Of a stretch of 64,000 nucleotides of DNA, positions 17,555 to 26,425 are shown in pieces. The notes under the pieces are model-generated. The model was not told the DNA's origin. It worked only from the letters and a program-made list of their open reading frames with translations, and searched no databases. Positions within the stretch are counted from its first letter, which is position 1; each line of letters begins with the position of its first letter. Source of the DNA: Streptococcus sp. HMSC067H01 (GTDB lineage: Bacteria; Bacillota; Bacilli; Lactobacillales; Streptococcaceae); the NCBI RefSeq assembly GCF_001814775.1, contig NZ_KV817803.1, forward strand, positions 220,551 through 284,550, written 5' to 3'. A program made the position numbers and the translations under genes.

Positions 17555-18889
17555 TTATTCTAATCCACGGAAAAAGTCTGTATCAATCTCACGGTAGGGT
17601 TGGATGTCCTGGACATATTCCAAGACTCCTTGAAACTCTCCATTTTCATCGTGTACAGCAGCATAAGTGATATGGACAAACTTGCCCCGTGACTCGGACT
17701 TGAACCACATCTCGTACTTGTCTTTTTTCCCTTCACGAAGACCTTGCATAATGGTTTTTACCTTATCCAAATACTTGGGTGGATGACATAGCTCGACATT
17801 TCGTCCAACTTGAGACGGTGTCCGCTTGAAAATCATTTCATCCGCTGGAGTATTGTCATTATAATACTGGAAAATATCGTCTTTATTGACAAAGGTAATC
17901 TCCATCGGCAAATGATTAAGGATAAGATTCGCCTGTTCAACTGATAGATAGCCATTGCCAAAAGCTTGTTGGCTATGACGGTCATGGACTGCTTCCTTTT
18001 CCTTTGGTGTAAAGGTGATAGTAAACTGACCCTCTGGCGTATCGATAACTTGTTGAACTTGACCCTCTGCCGTGTCTAACTGAACGGCCTCCTCTGCACT
18101 CTTTTCATCAACAAAACTCTGTCTTTCTGACACCCATTTTTCAGACGGACGGATGATGGCATAGCCATAGGCGTCACTTTCCTCAGCAATCTGAATCCAG
18201 TCATCTTGGGTAAAAGATTCGAGCAAGATCATTAGGAGGATAGACTCTTCCTTGAAAATCATACTTTCAAACTCTGTCGCAAAAGCCTCAAAATCTGCCT
18301 TTACAATACTAATGGATGCTTCTGGTAGTGACCTAACTGTCCCCAATGCTTTTTGATAGAGTTCCCTAATCTGGTCATCGACTCCCCACATGACTTTTGG
18401 AGGCGAATCATGGCCATAACGTTCCATGATAGGAAAGAAGAGCTCTTCCTTGCGCTGGTAGTGACGGTCGAACTGACCTACAAGCCCCATCTGACGAACC
18501 AACCCCTTACGCATCTCCGCCAGCATTTCCTCGTCTTCCATAGACTCATATGTGTCTAACAATCTTCGAACACGAATCAAGGCAGCACGGAGGGCTAGAT
18601 TTTCATCCTTAAAAACACGCACAGGATGACCTGGATGCTCTGTATCTTCAACTTCAACACCCTTAACAGCATTCTTAAAGAGATTGGCATGGACATCACA
18701 GAGCTCCATGACGTCTTCAAAGGTCACGCCTGAGTCAGAGTTCATCAACTCATGCTCCATGAGGGAAATCTCGATGGCCGATACACCTGTAAAGGTCGCA
18801 TCAAAACGCTCCTGAACAGACTCAGGTGAGGCACCATTATGCAATTCTAATAAAATATCCCGTAGGATATGAATACGTTCATCTGCCAT
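17555..18889 (-). CDS. DUF438 / hemerythrin-like / PAS domain protein
   Basis: 444 residues. The N-terminus (about 1-75) is DUF438, the middle (about 90-230) a hemerythrin-like helical bundle with histidines in HPGHPVR, QFDHRYQRKEELFFPIMERYGHD-type positions (FDRHYQ and KEELFF are seen), and the last 120 residues a PAS domain (ITFVNKDDIFQYYNDNTPADEMIFKRTPSQVGRNVELCHPP). The family is thought to sense oxygen, NO or redox state, probably through iron in the bundle. It overlaps the DUF1858 gene by one base; DUF1858/DUF438 pairs recur in Firmicutes, suggesting one functional unit, possibly in iron-sulfur repair. Confidence 0.85.
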   Translation of the reverse strand: MADERIHILRDILLELHNGASPESVQERFDATFTGVSAIEISLMEHELMNSDSGVTFEDVMELCDVHANLFKNAVKGVEVEDTEHPGHPVRVFKDENLALRAALIRVRRLLDTYESMEDEEMLAEMRKGLVRQMGLVGQFDRHYQRKEELFFPIMERYGHDSPPKVMWGVDDQIRELYQKALGTVRSLPEASISIVKADFEAFATEFESMIFKEESILLMILLESFTQDDWIQIAEESDAYGYAIIRPSEKWVSERQSFVDEKSAEEAVQLDTAEGQVQQVIDTPEGQFTITFTPKEKEAVHDRHSQQAFGNGYLSVEQANLILNHLPMEITFVNKDDIFQYYNDNTPADEMIFKRTPSQVGRNVELCHPPKYLDKVKTIMQGLREGKKDKYEMWFKSESRGKFVHITYAAVHDENGEFQGVLEYVQDIQPYREIDTDFFRGLE

Positions 18890-19122
18890 TAGTCTATCCC
18901 AATCACTTCGTAACCATTTGCTTCAAGTGTGCGCACAATCTTATCCATAGGAGTTCCCTCCAGCTTAGACCCCTGTTTGAGCGATACTTTTCGTCCGACT
19001 GTATTTCGCATCAAAGGATTTGCAAGAGGTTTAAAACCGAGTTCTACTAGGATATCTAAAACTTCTGGATGCTTGTCCACAACTTCCGCAACAGGAATAG
19101 ATACATCAATGATATTGTCCAT
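18889..19122 (-). CDS. DUF1858 domain protein
   Basis: 77 residues (MDNIIDVSIPVAEVVDKHPEV...). DUF1858 is a small helical domain that begins the ScdA/RIC family of iron-sulfur repair proteins. The pattern VAEVVDKHPEVLDILVELGFKPLANPLMRNTVG is characteristic. Several ATGs are available; GATGGAGG gives correct five-base spacing to the ATG at 19122. The stop shares one base with the DUF438 start (TAATG). A TGG-TATAAT extended -10 lies at 19163..19168 on the minus strand. Together with the neighbouring hemerythrin/PAS protein it may act in redox or NO stress. Confidence 0.8.
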   Translation of the reverse strand: MDNIIDVSIPVAEVVDKHPEVLDILVELGFKPLANPLMRNTVGRKVSLKQGSKLEGTPMDKIVRTLEANGYEVIGID

Positions 19123-19183
19123 CATAACCTCCATCATATTCTCTAACAGTTTTTTCTTTTTTATTATACCACAAGGGCAAAGA

Positions 19184-19216
19184 TTAAAAAACTAGCAGTA
19201 GAAGACTTGCTAGTTT
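19184..19216 (-). terminator. Terminator of the EcsC-like operon
   Basis: AAACTAGCA (19189..19197) and TGCTAGTTT (19208..19216) pair perfectly; minus strand continues as TTTTTTAAT. Confidence 0.8.
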
Positions 19217-19294
19217 ATTTCGTATAATTTCATTATTTCCAATTATATAGACTTTTCCTAGTAAAACCTCAAAGTCTTATCCTTACCATGATCA

Positions 19295-19447
19295 TCAGAG
19301 AAGTTTGAAAAACCAATCTATGATCTTGAAAAGAATCCTATAGAACAGTAATTGGACAGCGAAAGAGATGAGGAACCAGAGTATTTTTATCAGACCAACA
19401 ATTGGTGTTATAAAAATAAGAGTGAAGAGTCTCAAAAGAAATTTCAT
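19295..19447 (-). CDS. Small (50 aa) hydrophobic membrane peptide
   Basis: A 50-residue frame, MKFLLRLFTLIF... to ...IIDWFFKLL, almost entirely hydrophobic with interspersed lysine and arginine, so probably one or two membrane segments. It is real by context: GGAGG lies seven bases before the ATG, the ATG overlaps the stop of the preceding gene as ATGA, and a strong terminator follows. It is the third gene of a coupled unit with the 60-aa protein and the EcsC-like protein. No known family recognised. Confidence 0.7.
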   Translation of the reverse strand: MKFLLRLFTLIFITPIVGLIKILWFLISFAVQLLFYRILFKIIDWFFKLL

Positions 19448-19626
19448 TCTTTATCCTCCGGCTTCATTAACCAAGTAGCTGTATCCATAAGCTTATCTAC
19501 GAGAAATAATTTTCCCAAACTAACGACTATGTTTTCATCTTTTTTTATGGTTTCTGCAACTTTTAAAGCTTGGGTTGTAAGAAGATAATTACCATAGGTT
19601 TTGGCCAACACTTTTATGAATTCCAT
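19444..19626 (-). CDS. Small (60 aa) protein of unknown function
   Basis: MEFIKVLAKTYGNYLLTT... is a soluble-looking amphipathic helical protein. A GTG three codons upstream is in frame, but AAGGTGAG sits four bases before the ATG at 19626. It begins one base after the stop of the EcsC-like gene and overlaps the 50-aa gene by four bases, so all three are coupled. Function unknown. Confidence 0.65.
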   Translation of the reverse strand: MEFIKVLAKTYGNYLLTTQALKVAETIKKDENIVVSLGKLFLVDKLMDTATWLMKPEDKE

Positions 19627-19627
19627 A

Positions 19628-20407
19628 TTACTCACCTTCGATGATTTCTGCTTCTTTTCGAATAGTTTCTATATCTTCTTGATATTGCTCTTCATTATAG
19701 TTAACTAATTTAGATAACTCCTGTTGCAAGCTTTCTCCCATTGGTTTCATGGTCGCAAATGTTAAGCCACCTGAAATAATACCACCTAGGATAGGAATAA
19801 ATTTCCCCATTCCTTTGGCTAGGCCTCCCTTTGTCAGATTAACCCCAAAAATCTTCAAAACTTTTTTCAAAATTGGATACCAGAGCGTCTTTGTCAAGGC
19901 TTTCTGAGGAACAGTTTTCATCACTTGCTTAGCAACAGCAACACCTCCTGCTCGAAGCAAGGCAGCTGTACCATTTACCCCAAGCATGACACCAAGATAT
20001 AGCAAGAGGGTATTTTGAGCATCCTCACTTAATTCATCACGAGAAGCCCAAAGGTCATCGTAACCGTAAATATATCCCAATTCTTGAGCTAATTTTAATG
20101 AAAAAGCATAAAATTGAGCTACATCTGCTGGTATGGTAATTGCCATGGCAAGACCGCCAGGTAAACCAGCCAAAACAGATGTCCCACTTGCTAGCAAAAC
20201 ATTATCTTTAATACAGGCATTGGCCACTCGATCTAAGGTTTCCTGAGGTAATAAAGCTGTCGGCCCTTCTTCCAATAATCTAGTAATATCCTTTGAAGCC
20301 ACTTCCTTAGAGAATTTGTCCATTAAAAATTTTGACCGGTTCACTTTGACGACAGGAAGTTTTACTACCTGTTGCAACACTTGCATCGCCACATCTTCTT
20401 TAGCCAT
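19628..20407 (-). CDS. EcsC-like family protein
   Basis: 259 residues. Central segments ASGTSVLAGLPGGLAMAITIPADVAQFYAFSLKLAQELGYIYGYDDLW and LLYLGVMLGVNGTAALLRAGGVAVAKQVM, with a glycine-rich stretch later (KGMGKFIPILGGIISGGLTFATM), fit the EcsC family, peripheral membrane proteins of unknown biochemical role. The match is from pattern memory, not a search. GGAG lies six bases before the ATG at 20407 (another ATG is four codons upstream). First gene of a three-gene unit with two small proteins. AT-rich region upstream has only a weak TTGAAA/TATGAT promoter. Confidence 0.6.
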   Translation of the reverse strand: MAKEDVAMQVLQQVVKLPVVKVNRSKFLMDKFSKEVASKDITRLLEEGPTALLPQETLDRVANACIKDNVLLASGTSVLAGLPGGLAMAITIPADVAQFYAFSLKLAQELGYIYGYDDLWASRDELSEDAQNTLLLYLGVMLGVNGTAALLRAGGVAVAKQVMKTVPQKALTKTLWYPILKKVLKIFGVNLTKGGLAKGMGKFIPILGGIISGGLTFATMKPMGESLQQELSKLVNYNEEQYQEDIETIRKEAEIIEGE

Positions 20408-20569
20408 CTCTATCTCCATTTTTCATTCATATCAAGCTTTATCTTATCATATTTATGGAATAAATGATATTTTCAAGATTTATTTTATTTTCTGAATTTC
20501 TATTTATATAATCTGACTAGACAATGACCGACTTATAGCCACAAAAAAGAGGGTTGCCCCTCTTTCTAC

Positions 20570-20920
20570 TTAGTTTTTATCCAGATTGCGTAGCATCTCG
20601 TCAATCTTGTTTCCATATTCGATGGATTCGTCTTTGACGAAAGTTAAGTCTGGAATTTTGTACAATTTCAAATTGCGACCAAGTTCACGTTTGATAGTAC
20701 CAGTTGCTTTTTCAAGTCCGACTTGAGCTTTTTGATTATCTGAAGCCAGGTTACTCAAAATAGTGTAGTAGACCTTAGCAACAGACAAGTCACCTAGCAT
20801 CTGAACATCAGTGATGGTCACACCTTGGACACGCGGGTCACGGACTTTCTTTTGCAAAATCTCATTGACTTCGCGCTTGATCTCCATGCCCACACGATCC
20901 GTACGGAAATGATTTGCCAT
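20570..20920 (-). CDS. rbfA: Ribosome-binding factor A
   Basis: 116-residue KH-type protein that binds the 30S subunit and helps mature the 16S rRNA 5' end; needed at low temperature. Typical start [31 protein letters not shown] and the [13 protein letters not shown] strand ([13 protein letters not shown]). Last gene of the rimP-nusA-infB operon; 168 bases separate it from infB, including a hairpin. Confidence 0.95.
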   Translation of the reverse strand: MANHFRTDRVGMEIKREVNEILQKKVRDPRVQGVTITDVQMLGDLSVAKVYYTILSNLASDNQKAQVGLEKATGTIKRELGRNLKLYKIPDLTFVKDESIEYGNKIDEMLRNLDKN

Positions 20921-20946
20921 ATTTCTTCCTTTCTCTCAATTGAACC

Positions 20947-20974
20947 AAAAGCTAGGCCAGCAGACCTAGCTTTG
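20947..20974 (-). terminator. Hairpin between infB and rbfA, possible partial terminator
   Basis: AAAGCTAGG (20948..20956) pairs perfectly with CCTAGCTTT (20965..20973). Only four T residues follow on the minus strand (CTTTTGG), so termination is probably partial or the stem marks an mRNA processing site. Confidence 0.45.
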
Positions 20975-21087
20975 TCTAGTAGATAGAGGAACTAGAGCCA
21001 TTTGAATCTAGGAAACAAGCCTTAGATAGAACTAAGGGTTCATCAAGGCGCTGTTGACGACGAGTCAAATCAGCTATCGTTTCTCTA

Positions 21088-23880
21088 TTATCGTTTGATT
21101 TCTTCCATGATATAGGCTTCAATCACATCATCCATCTTAAGATCATTGTAGCCGTCAATCATGAGACCACCTTCACGGCCGTTTGTAACTTCTTTAACGT
21201 CATCTTTATAGTGTTTCAAGCTAGCTAGAGCACCATCGTAAATAACAACACCATCACGGATAACACGGACTTTAGAGTCACGGGTAACTTTACCGCTGGT
21301 AACCATGAATCCTCCGATTGTTCCCACTTTAGATACCTTGAAGGTTTCGCGGATGATCGCTTCACCAATAACTTTTTCTTTAAATTCTGGGTCAAGCATC
21401 CCTTTCATGGCTTCTTCCATCTCTTCGATCACCTTGTAGATGATGCTGTGGAGACGGATTTCTACATCGTCAGCTTCTGCTTGTTGACGAGCTTGTGGTG
21501 TAGGACGTACGTTGAAACCAACGATAAAGGCATTTGAAGCCTCGGCAAGAGTCACGTCAGATTCGTTGATGGCACCGACAGCTGCATGGACGATAGTAAC
21601 TTTCACGCCCTCAACATCAATTTTTTGAAGTGAGGCAGAAAGTGCTTCAACAGAACCTTGTACGTCTGCTTTGATAATGACGTTAACTGACTTGAGTTCG
21701 CCAGCTTTAAGGGTATCAAAGAGATTTTCAAGGCTGACACGTTGTGTAGCTTGACGTTGCTTCATAAGAGCACGTTTAGCACGTTCTTCACCAGCTGCAC
21801 GAGCTGATTTTTCATCTTCGTAAACGGCAAAGTGGTCACCCGCCATTGGCGCTTCGTTCAAACCAGTGATCGATACTGGTGTTGATGGTCCTGCAACCTT
21901 CACACGACGTCCAAGGTCGTTGGTCATGGCACGGACACGTCCGAAGGTATTTCCGACAACGATTGGATCTTGAACGTTCAAAGTACCTTGTTGAACAAGG
22001 AGGGTTGCAACCGCACCTTTACCTTTATCCAAACGGGCTTCGATAACAGTACCGATGGCGCGAACTGTTGGGTCTGCTTTGAGTTCTTGGATTTCAGCCA
22101 CAAGAAGTACAGTTTCCAAGAGTTCATCGATATTTTGGTTGAACTTGGCTGAGATTTCTACAAACTCAGAATCTCCACCCCAGGCAGTTGACATAACACC
22201 ATGTTCAGCCAATTCACCGATCACACGTTCTGGGTTGGCACCTGGTTTATCAATCTTGTTGATGGCTACGATGATTGGAACATTAGCCGCTTTTGAGTGG
22301 TTGATGGCTTCGATAGTCTGAGGCATAACTCCGTCATCTGCCGCTACGACCAAGATAGTAATATCGGTAACAGAAGCTCCACGCGCACGCATTGAGGTAA
22401 AGGCCGCGTGTCCTGGTGTATCAAGGAAGGTAATCTTCTTGCCATTTTCCACGATTTGGTAGGCACCGATATGCTGAGTGATACCACCGGCTTCACCTGT
22501 CGCAACACGAGAGTTACGAAGGGTATCCAAGAGGGTTGTCTTACCATGGTCAACGTGTCCCATGATGGTAACAACTGGTGGACGCTCTACAAGTTCATCT
22601 TCATTGAGATAACCATCTTCAGCGAAGAAACGTTCGATATCAGCATTGTCCACTTCAACCTTTTGTTTAGCATCAATACCGTAATCGACCATGAGGAGTT
22701 CGATTGTTTCACCGTCTAAGGACTGGTTTTGTGTCGCCATCACGCCCATCATGAAGAGTTTCTTAACAATCTCAGCTGGTTCGCGCTTGATACGTTTTGC
22801 AATTTCCGCGACGGTCATACCATCTGTATATTCAAATTCTGTTGGCAATTCATGGAACTTACGCTCTGTAACAGGTTTTGGTGCCTGACTACGGTTGTTT
22901 TTGTTATTGCCTTTTTTATTCTTTTTGTTATTGTTCCAGTTACTATTTCTTTGATTTCTCACTTGATTTTGACTACTTCGATTCTTTTGTTGTTTTCTAG
23001 GACCATCTTCTTCGTGATCGAAATCATCACGTTCTTTGTCTGGTCGAGCTTGTTTTTTACGACGTGTATCCACTGGTGCTTCTTTTTTCTCAGGGACGAC
23101 TTCAACCACTGCTTGAACTTGTTGCGCTTGTTCAGCTAACTTAGCCACTTCTTCAAAGATTTCCTCTGGCTCCTTGCGTTTGTTAGCTTGGGCCAAGGCT
23201 TCTTTGGCAGCCTGAGTCTGCTTGAAACGTTCCTCACTTGAACGTGCATATTCTGCATTTTGCTCTGCTTTTAGGGCTGCTGCACGGGCTTTAAAGTCAA
23301 TACGTGGAGCCGCTTGATTTGAACGTTTGTCCTCTTGTTGACGACGATCGTTTCCACGATTTTGCTGACCTTGCTGTTTCTTAGCTTGGTCATTAAAGCG
23401 ACGATTGTCGCGGTTTCCCTGACCTTGTTTTCCACCATTACGGCCGTCGTTTTTCTGACGGTTCCCGTTTTGTTGTTGGTCACGGCTATTGCCTTTATTT
23501 TGCTTGCGTCGCTCTGCCTGCTCTTTAGCACGGGCTTCACGCTCAGCCTTAAAGTTTCGACTCTGCGGTTTTGCTGGTGCCACTTTTTCTTCTTTAGGGA
23601 CAACAGCTGTTGCTGGTTTTGCCTCTTCCTTAGCTACAGCTGGTTTAGCTGGCTCAGATTTTTCGGCTTTCTTTTCTGTACTTGCTTTTGGTGCCGCAGG
23701 TTTTGCTTCTACTTTCGGAGCAGCAGACTTAAAGCTGGCAGCGATTTTTGCAGCGACAGCTTCTTCCACACTTGATGAGTGGCTTTTCACATCCAAGCCC
23801 AACTCTTTTGCACGCGCTACAACTTCCTTACTTTCTTTTCCAAGTTCTTTTGCGATTTCGTACAATCTTTTCTTAGACAA
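21088..23880 (-). CDS. infB: Translation initiation factor IF-2
   Basis: 930-residue GTPase that places initiator tRNA on the 30S subunit. The order is IF2_N domain (residues 1-50), a long low-complexity charged linker rich in K, A, E, Q and N (about 55-350), a second IF2_N ([32 protein letters not shown]), the G domain with [20 protein letters not shown] and NKIDK, then domains II-IV. It starts with TTG at 23880, seven bases after AGGAGG; the ATG in between is out of frame. It follows ylxQ closely. Confidence 0.97.
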   Translation of the reverse strand: MSKKRLYEIAKELGKESKEVVARAKELGLDVKSHSSSVEEAVAAKIAASFKSAAPKVEAKPAAPKASTEKKAEKSEPAKPAVAKEEAKPATAVVPKEEKVAPAKPQSRNFKAEREARAKEQAERRKQNKGNSRDQQQNGNRQKNDGRNGGKQGQGNRDNRRFNDQAKKQQGQQNRGNDRRQQEDKRSNQAAPRIDFKARAAALKAEQNAEYARSSEERFKQTQAAKEALAQANKRKEPEEIFEEVAKLAEQAQQVQAVVEVVPEKKEAPVDTRRKKQARPDKERDDFDHEEDGPRKQQKNRSSQNQVRNQRNSNWNNNKKNKKGNNKNNRSQAPKPVTERKFHELPTEFEYTDGMTVAEIAKRIKREPAEIVKKLFMMGVMATQNQSLDGETIELLMVDYGIDAKQKVEVDNADIERFFAEDGYLNEDELVERPPVVTIMGHVDHGKTTLLDTLRNSRVATGEAGGITQHIGAYQIVENGKKITFLDTPGHAAFTSMRARGASVTDITILVVAADDGVMPQTIEAINHSKAANVPIIVAINKIDKPGANPERVIGELAEHGVMSTAWGGDSEFVEISAKFNQNIDELLETVLLVAEIQELKADPTVRAIGTVIEARLDKGKGAVATLLVQQGTLNVQDPIVVGNTFGRVRAMTNDLGRRVKVAGPSTPVSITGLNEAPMAGDHFAVYEDEKSARAAGEERAKRALMKQRQATQRVSLENLFDTLKAGELKSVNVIIKADVQGSVEALSASLQKIDVEGVKVTIVHAAVGAINESDVTLAEASNAFIVGFNVRPTPQARQQAEADDVEIRLHSIIYKVIEEMEEAMKGMLDPEFKEKVIGEAIIRETFKVSKVGTIGGFMVTSGKVTRDSKVRVIRDGVVIYDGALASLKHYKDDVKEVTNGREGGLMIDGYNDLKMDDVIEAYIMEEIKR

Positions 23881-23896
23881 ATCATGTCCTCCTCTT

Positions 23897-24196
23897 CTAT
23901 TCCATAAGAGACCTCATTTTCTTTGTAAATCCAGCATCTGTCACAGCCAAAACCTTTCTTGATTTCCCGACTGCTATGCTTAATTCCAGTGTTGAAAACA
24001 CGGTAATAACTTCTACTTGATAATAATGACTTTTATCCTGAATCTTCTTGGTCAAGTTGGGAGCGGCATCATGAGCTAGAAATACTAGCTTTACTTTCTG
24101 GTCTTGGATAGCCTTGACGACCATTTCTTCACCCGAGATGATTTTCCCTGCTCGTTGAGCAAGACCCAAGAGATTGGTAATTTTTTGCTTATTCAA
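23897..24196 (-). CDS. ylxQ: YlxQ, L7Ae-family RNA-binding protein
   Basis: 99 residues of the L7Ae/L30e/S12e fold: [48 protein letters not shown]. It lies, as always, between ylxR and infB. The fold binds kink-turn RNA; B. subtilis RnpM is the neighbouring YlxR, while YlxQ's target is uncertain. It overlaps the ylxR end by eight bases, so it is coupled. Confidence 0.88.
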   Translation of the reverse strand: MNKQKITNLLGLAQRAGKIISGEEMVVKAIQDQKVKLVFLAHDAAPNLTKKIQDKSHYYQVEVITVFSTLELSIAVGKSRKVLAVTDAGFTKKMRSLME

Positions 24197-24482
24197 GTCC
24201 TAACTCTCTTCTTTTCACTTTGTGATCGACATAGGCAATCAACTCGTCATAAAAGCTTTCTTCAACTTCCATACTAAAGCTACGGTTAAAGACTTTTTTC
24301 TTTTTGGCCTCAAGGGCTTCTGCATTGTCTAGCTTGATATAAGCGCCACGACCATTAGCCTTGCCTGTCGGGTCGATAAAGACCTGTCCATCTTTGTTCT
24401 TGACAATACGGAGTAAATCACGCTTATCAATCACTTCGTTGGAAACAACAGACTTGCGCAAAGGGATTTTTCTAGTTTTCAT
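24189..24482 (-). CDS. ylxR: YlxR/RnpM family protein (DUF448)
   Basis: 97 residues. DUF448 pattern RKIPLRKSVVSNEVIDKRDLLRIVKNKDGQVFIDPTGKANGRGAYIKLD, with the conserved GRGAY turn. In other Firmicutes YlxR (RnpM) binds RNase P RNA and modulates its activity. The usual double CxxC-like cysteine pair of some members is absent here (VVSNEVIDK replaces CV...), as in other streptococci I recall. Lies 22 bases after nusA. Confidence 0.88.
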   Translation of the reverse strand: MKTRKIPLRKSVVSNEVIDKRDLLRIVKNKDGQVFIDPTGKANGRGAYIKLDNAEALEAKKKKVFNRSFSMEVEESFYDELIAYVDHKVKRRELGLE

Positions 24483-24504
24483 CCTTCCCTCCTCTGATCA
24501 GCTC

Positions 24505-25641
24505 TTATTCTTCTACCAATTCGTCTGCTTCTACCTGGTCAGCTTGTTCTGCTGCTTCCATGGCTTCAAACTCACTTGCAGACTTGATATCGATACGATA
24601 GCCTGTCAAATGAGCTGCCAAACGAACGTTTTGACCACGACGACCGATGGCAAGAGAAAGCTTGTTATCTGGCACAACGACCAAGGCACGCTTGCTGTCG
24701 TTTTCATCAAAGATAACTTGGTCAACTTCAGCAGGAGCGATAGCGTTGTAGATAAATTCAGCTGGATCGGCTACCCATTCGATAACGTCGATGTTTTCTT
24801 CGATTGGAACCATACGATCGCTCTTAGCATCGTAGCGAGCTGGGTGGAATTTGCTAGTAATTTTCTTGATGTTAGCACCACCACGTCCGACGATTGTCCC
24901 GATAGCATCCACGTTTGGATTGTGGCTACGAACAGCAACCTTGGTACGGTCACCTGCTTCACGAGCAACACTCATGATTTCAACAGTTCCGTCATAGACC
25001 TCAGGAATTTCTTGTTCCATCAAACGTTTAATCATTTCTGGATGGCTACGGCTTACAAAGACGTTCACTCCGCGAGGATTGTCCTCAACCTTGTAGACAT
25101 AAACTTCAATACGATCGTGAGAAGCAAAGACTTCTCCAGGGATTTGGTCTTGTTTTGACAATTGGGCTTCGATGCTGCCAAGGTTGACATAGATGAAGCG
25201 GTTGTCAAAACGCTCTACTGTACCTGACATGATCTCTTGCTCATGCTCTTTGTAGGTGTTGTAGGTGATGGCACGTGTTTGCTTGCGCATTTTTTCCATG
25301 ATGGTTTGTTTGGCAGATTGGGCTGCTACACGACCAAACTCACCTGGTGCTTCTTCAAATTTAATCTTGTCCCCAAGCTCGTAAGCTGAGTTAATGGCAA
25401 GAGCATCTTTTAAGCTGATTTCCAAACGGCTATCAAATACTTCATCAACTACTTCACGAACAGTATAAACTGTAAAGTCACCTGTCTTTTCGTTGAAATC
25501 AATGGCTACACTGTCTGATTGACCATAGCGTCTGCGATAGGCTGAACGAAGTGATTCCACCACTGCATCAATGATGTCTTCTTTTTTGATTCCCTTGTCT
25601 TCTTCCAAAATGCGGAAGGCCTCTAGCATTTCTTTACTCAT
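24505..25641 (-). CDS. nusA: Transcription termination/antitermination factor NusA
   Basis: 378 residues. N-terminal RNA-polymerase-binding domain (1-125), S1 domain (about 130-200, GTVERFDNRFIYVNLGSIEAQLSKQDQIPGE), then two KH domains (VGRGGANIKKITSKF; AIGRRGQNVRLAAHLTGYRIDI). It modulates pausing, termination and rRNA antitermination. The C-terminus is acidic. It is second in the operon, after rimP. Confidence 0.97.
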   Translation of the reverse strand: MSKEMLEAFRILEEDKGIKKEDIIDAVVESLRSAYRRRYGQSDSVAIDFNEKTGDFTVYTVREVVDEVFDSRLEISLKDALAINSAYELGDKIKFEEAPGEFGRVAAQSAKQTIMEKMRKQTRAITYNTYKEHEQEIMSGTVERFDNRFIYVNLGSIEAQLSKQDQIPGEVFASHDRIEVYVYKVEDNPRGVNVFVSRSHPEMIKRLMEQEIPEVYDGTVEIMSVAREAGDRTKVAVRSHNPNVDAIGTIVGRGGANIKKITSKFHPARYDAKSDRMVPIEENIDVIEWVADPAEFIYNAIAPAEVDQVIFDENDSKRALVVVPDNKLSLAIGRRGQNVRLAAHLTGYRIDIKSASEFEAMEAAEQADQVEADELVEE

Positions 25642-25683
25642 CTTCTATTCACTTTTGAATCTTCAAAAGCTTCCTTTCTTTTA

Positions 25684-26163
25684 CTATAATTTTACTGCTA
25701 AACGTGCTTTTGACACCAAACTGTATGGGATTTGGACCGTTTTCTTACGTGTCTTGTCCATATACTCCATAGTCAACTCATCCTCTTCAAAGGCTAGCAA
25801 GGTTCCTTCAAATACCTTTTGCTTATCGATGGCTTGGTAAAGTCCAACATGGATGTATTTCCCAACCGCTCCAGCGACTGCTTCCTTGGTTTTCAAAGGA
25901 CGCTCCAAGCCTGGACTGGTGATTTCTAGGAAATATTGTTCTGGGAAGGGATCTGGCTTGATAGTATCTAGGACAGGACTGATAATCTCTGTCAAGTCCG
26001 CTGTGTCGTTCAAGGTAATTCCCTCTGGTTTATCTACAAAAATACTAAGAATCATGTCACTGCCAATCTTTCCGTACTCGATATCAACGAGTTCAAAAGG
26101 AGCTTCAATGACAGGTTCTACGACTTCTCTGACTAATTCTACGATAGTTGCGATTGCGTCCAC
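25684..26163 (-). CDS. rimP: Ribosome maturation factor RimP
   Basis: 159 residues; RimP aids 30S assembly. Family core [44 protein letters not shown] and [14 protein letters not shown] are present. The start is uncertain: no in-frame ATG lies near the conserved N-terminus. The GTG at 26163 is directly abutted by GAGGAG, too close for normal initiation; an ATC codon four codons in has eight-base spacing from GGAGG. I give the GTG as the conventional boundary. First gene of the operon, behind a good promoter and a leader hairpin. Confidence 0.88.
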   Translation of the reverse strand: MDAIATIVELVREVVEPVIEAPFELVDIEYGKIGSDMILSIFVDKPEGITLNDTADLTEIISPVLDTIKPDPFPEQYFLEITSPGLERPLKTKEAVAGAVGKYIHVGLYQAIDKQKVFEGTLLAFEEDELTMEYMDKTRKKTVQIPYSLVSKARLAVKL

Positions 26164-26177
26164 CTCCTCATAAGCAA

Positions 26178-26201
26178 GAGGCGAAGATATTTCCCCGCCT
26201 C
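26178..26201 (-). other. Leader hairpin in front of rimP
   Basis: GAGGCG (26178..26183) and CGCCTC (26196..26201) pair; no T-run follows, so it is not a terminator. It ends about 15 bases before the rimP ribosome-binding site and could influence translation. Confidence 0.4.
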
Positions 26202-26223
26202 ACTTTCTCATATTCTTACTTAT

Positions 26224-26252
26224 AGTATAGCACTTTTGACTACTTATGTAAA
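26224..26252 (-). promoter_or_regulatory. Promoter of the rimP-nusA-infB-rbfA operon
   Basis: Minus strand TTTACA (26247..26252), 17 bases ending TGC, TATACT (26224..26229). Leader of about 55 bases. Confidence 0.75.
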
Positions 26253-26425
26253 GTATAAGCACTCAAAAGGCTTGATTTTAAGCTTTTTCTTAAAATTCTG
26301 CACGATTTTATAGAAAGAGAGCCATTTTGGAAAGATAACAGTTTTTTCACCAAGCAATCTGAGTTCCTTACAAATCAACTGTTCCTTATCCAATCAACAG
26401 GTCCTTTTCTAGCCATCTCCCCTCT

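Noticed and set aside
23335..23962. Plus-strand frames over the infB low-complexity linker
   Set aside because: They arise from the repetitive lysine/alanine/glutamine codons of IF-2 read backwards.
24361..25158. 265-codon plus-strand frame over ylxR/nusA
   Set aside because: Antisense to conserved nusA and ylxR, with no promoter or start signal; composition is cysteine/phenylalanine-rich shadow.
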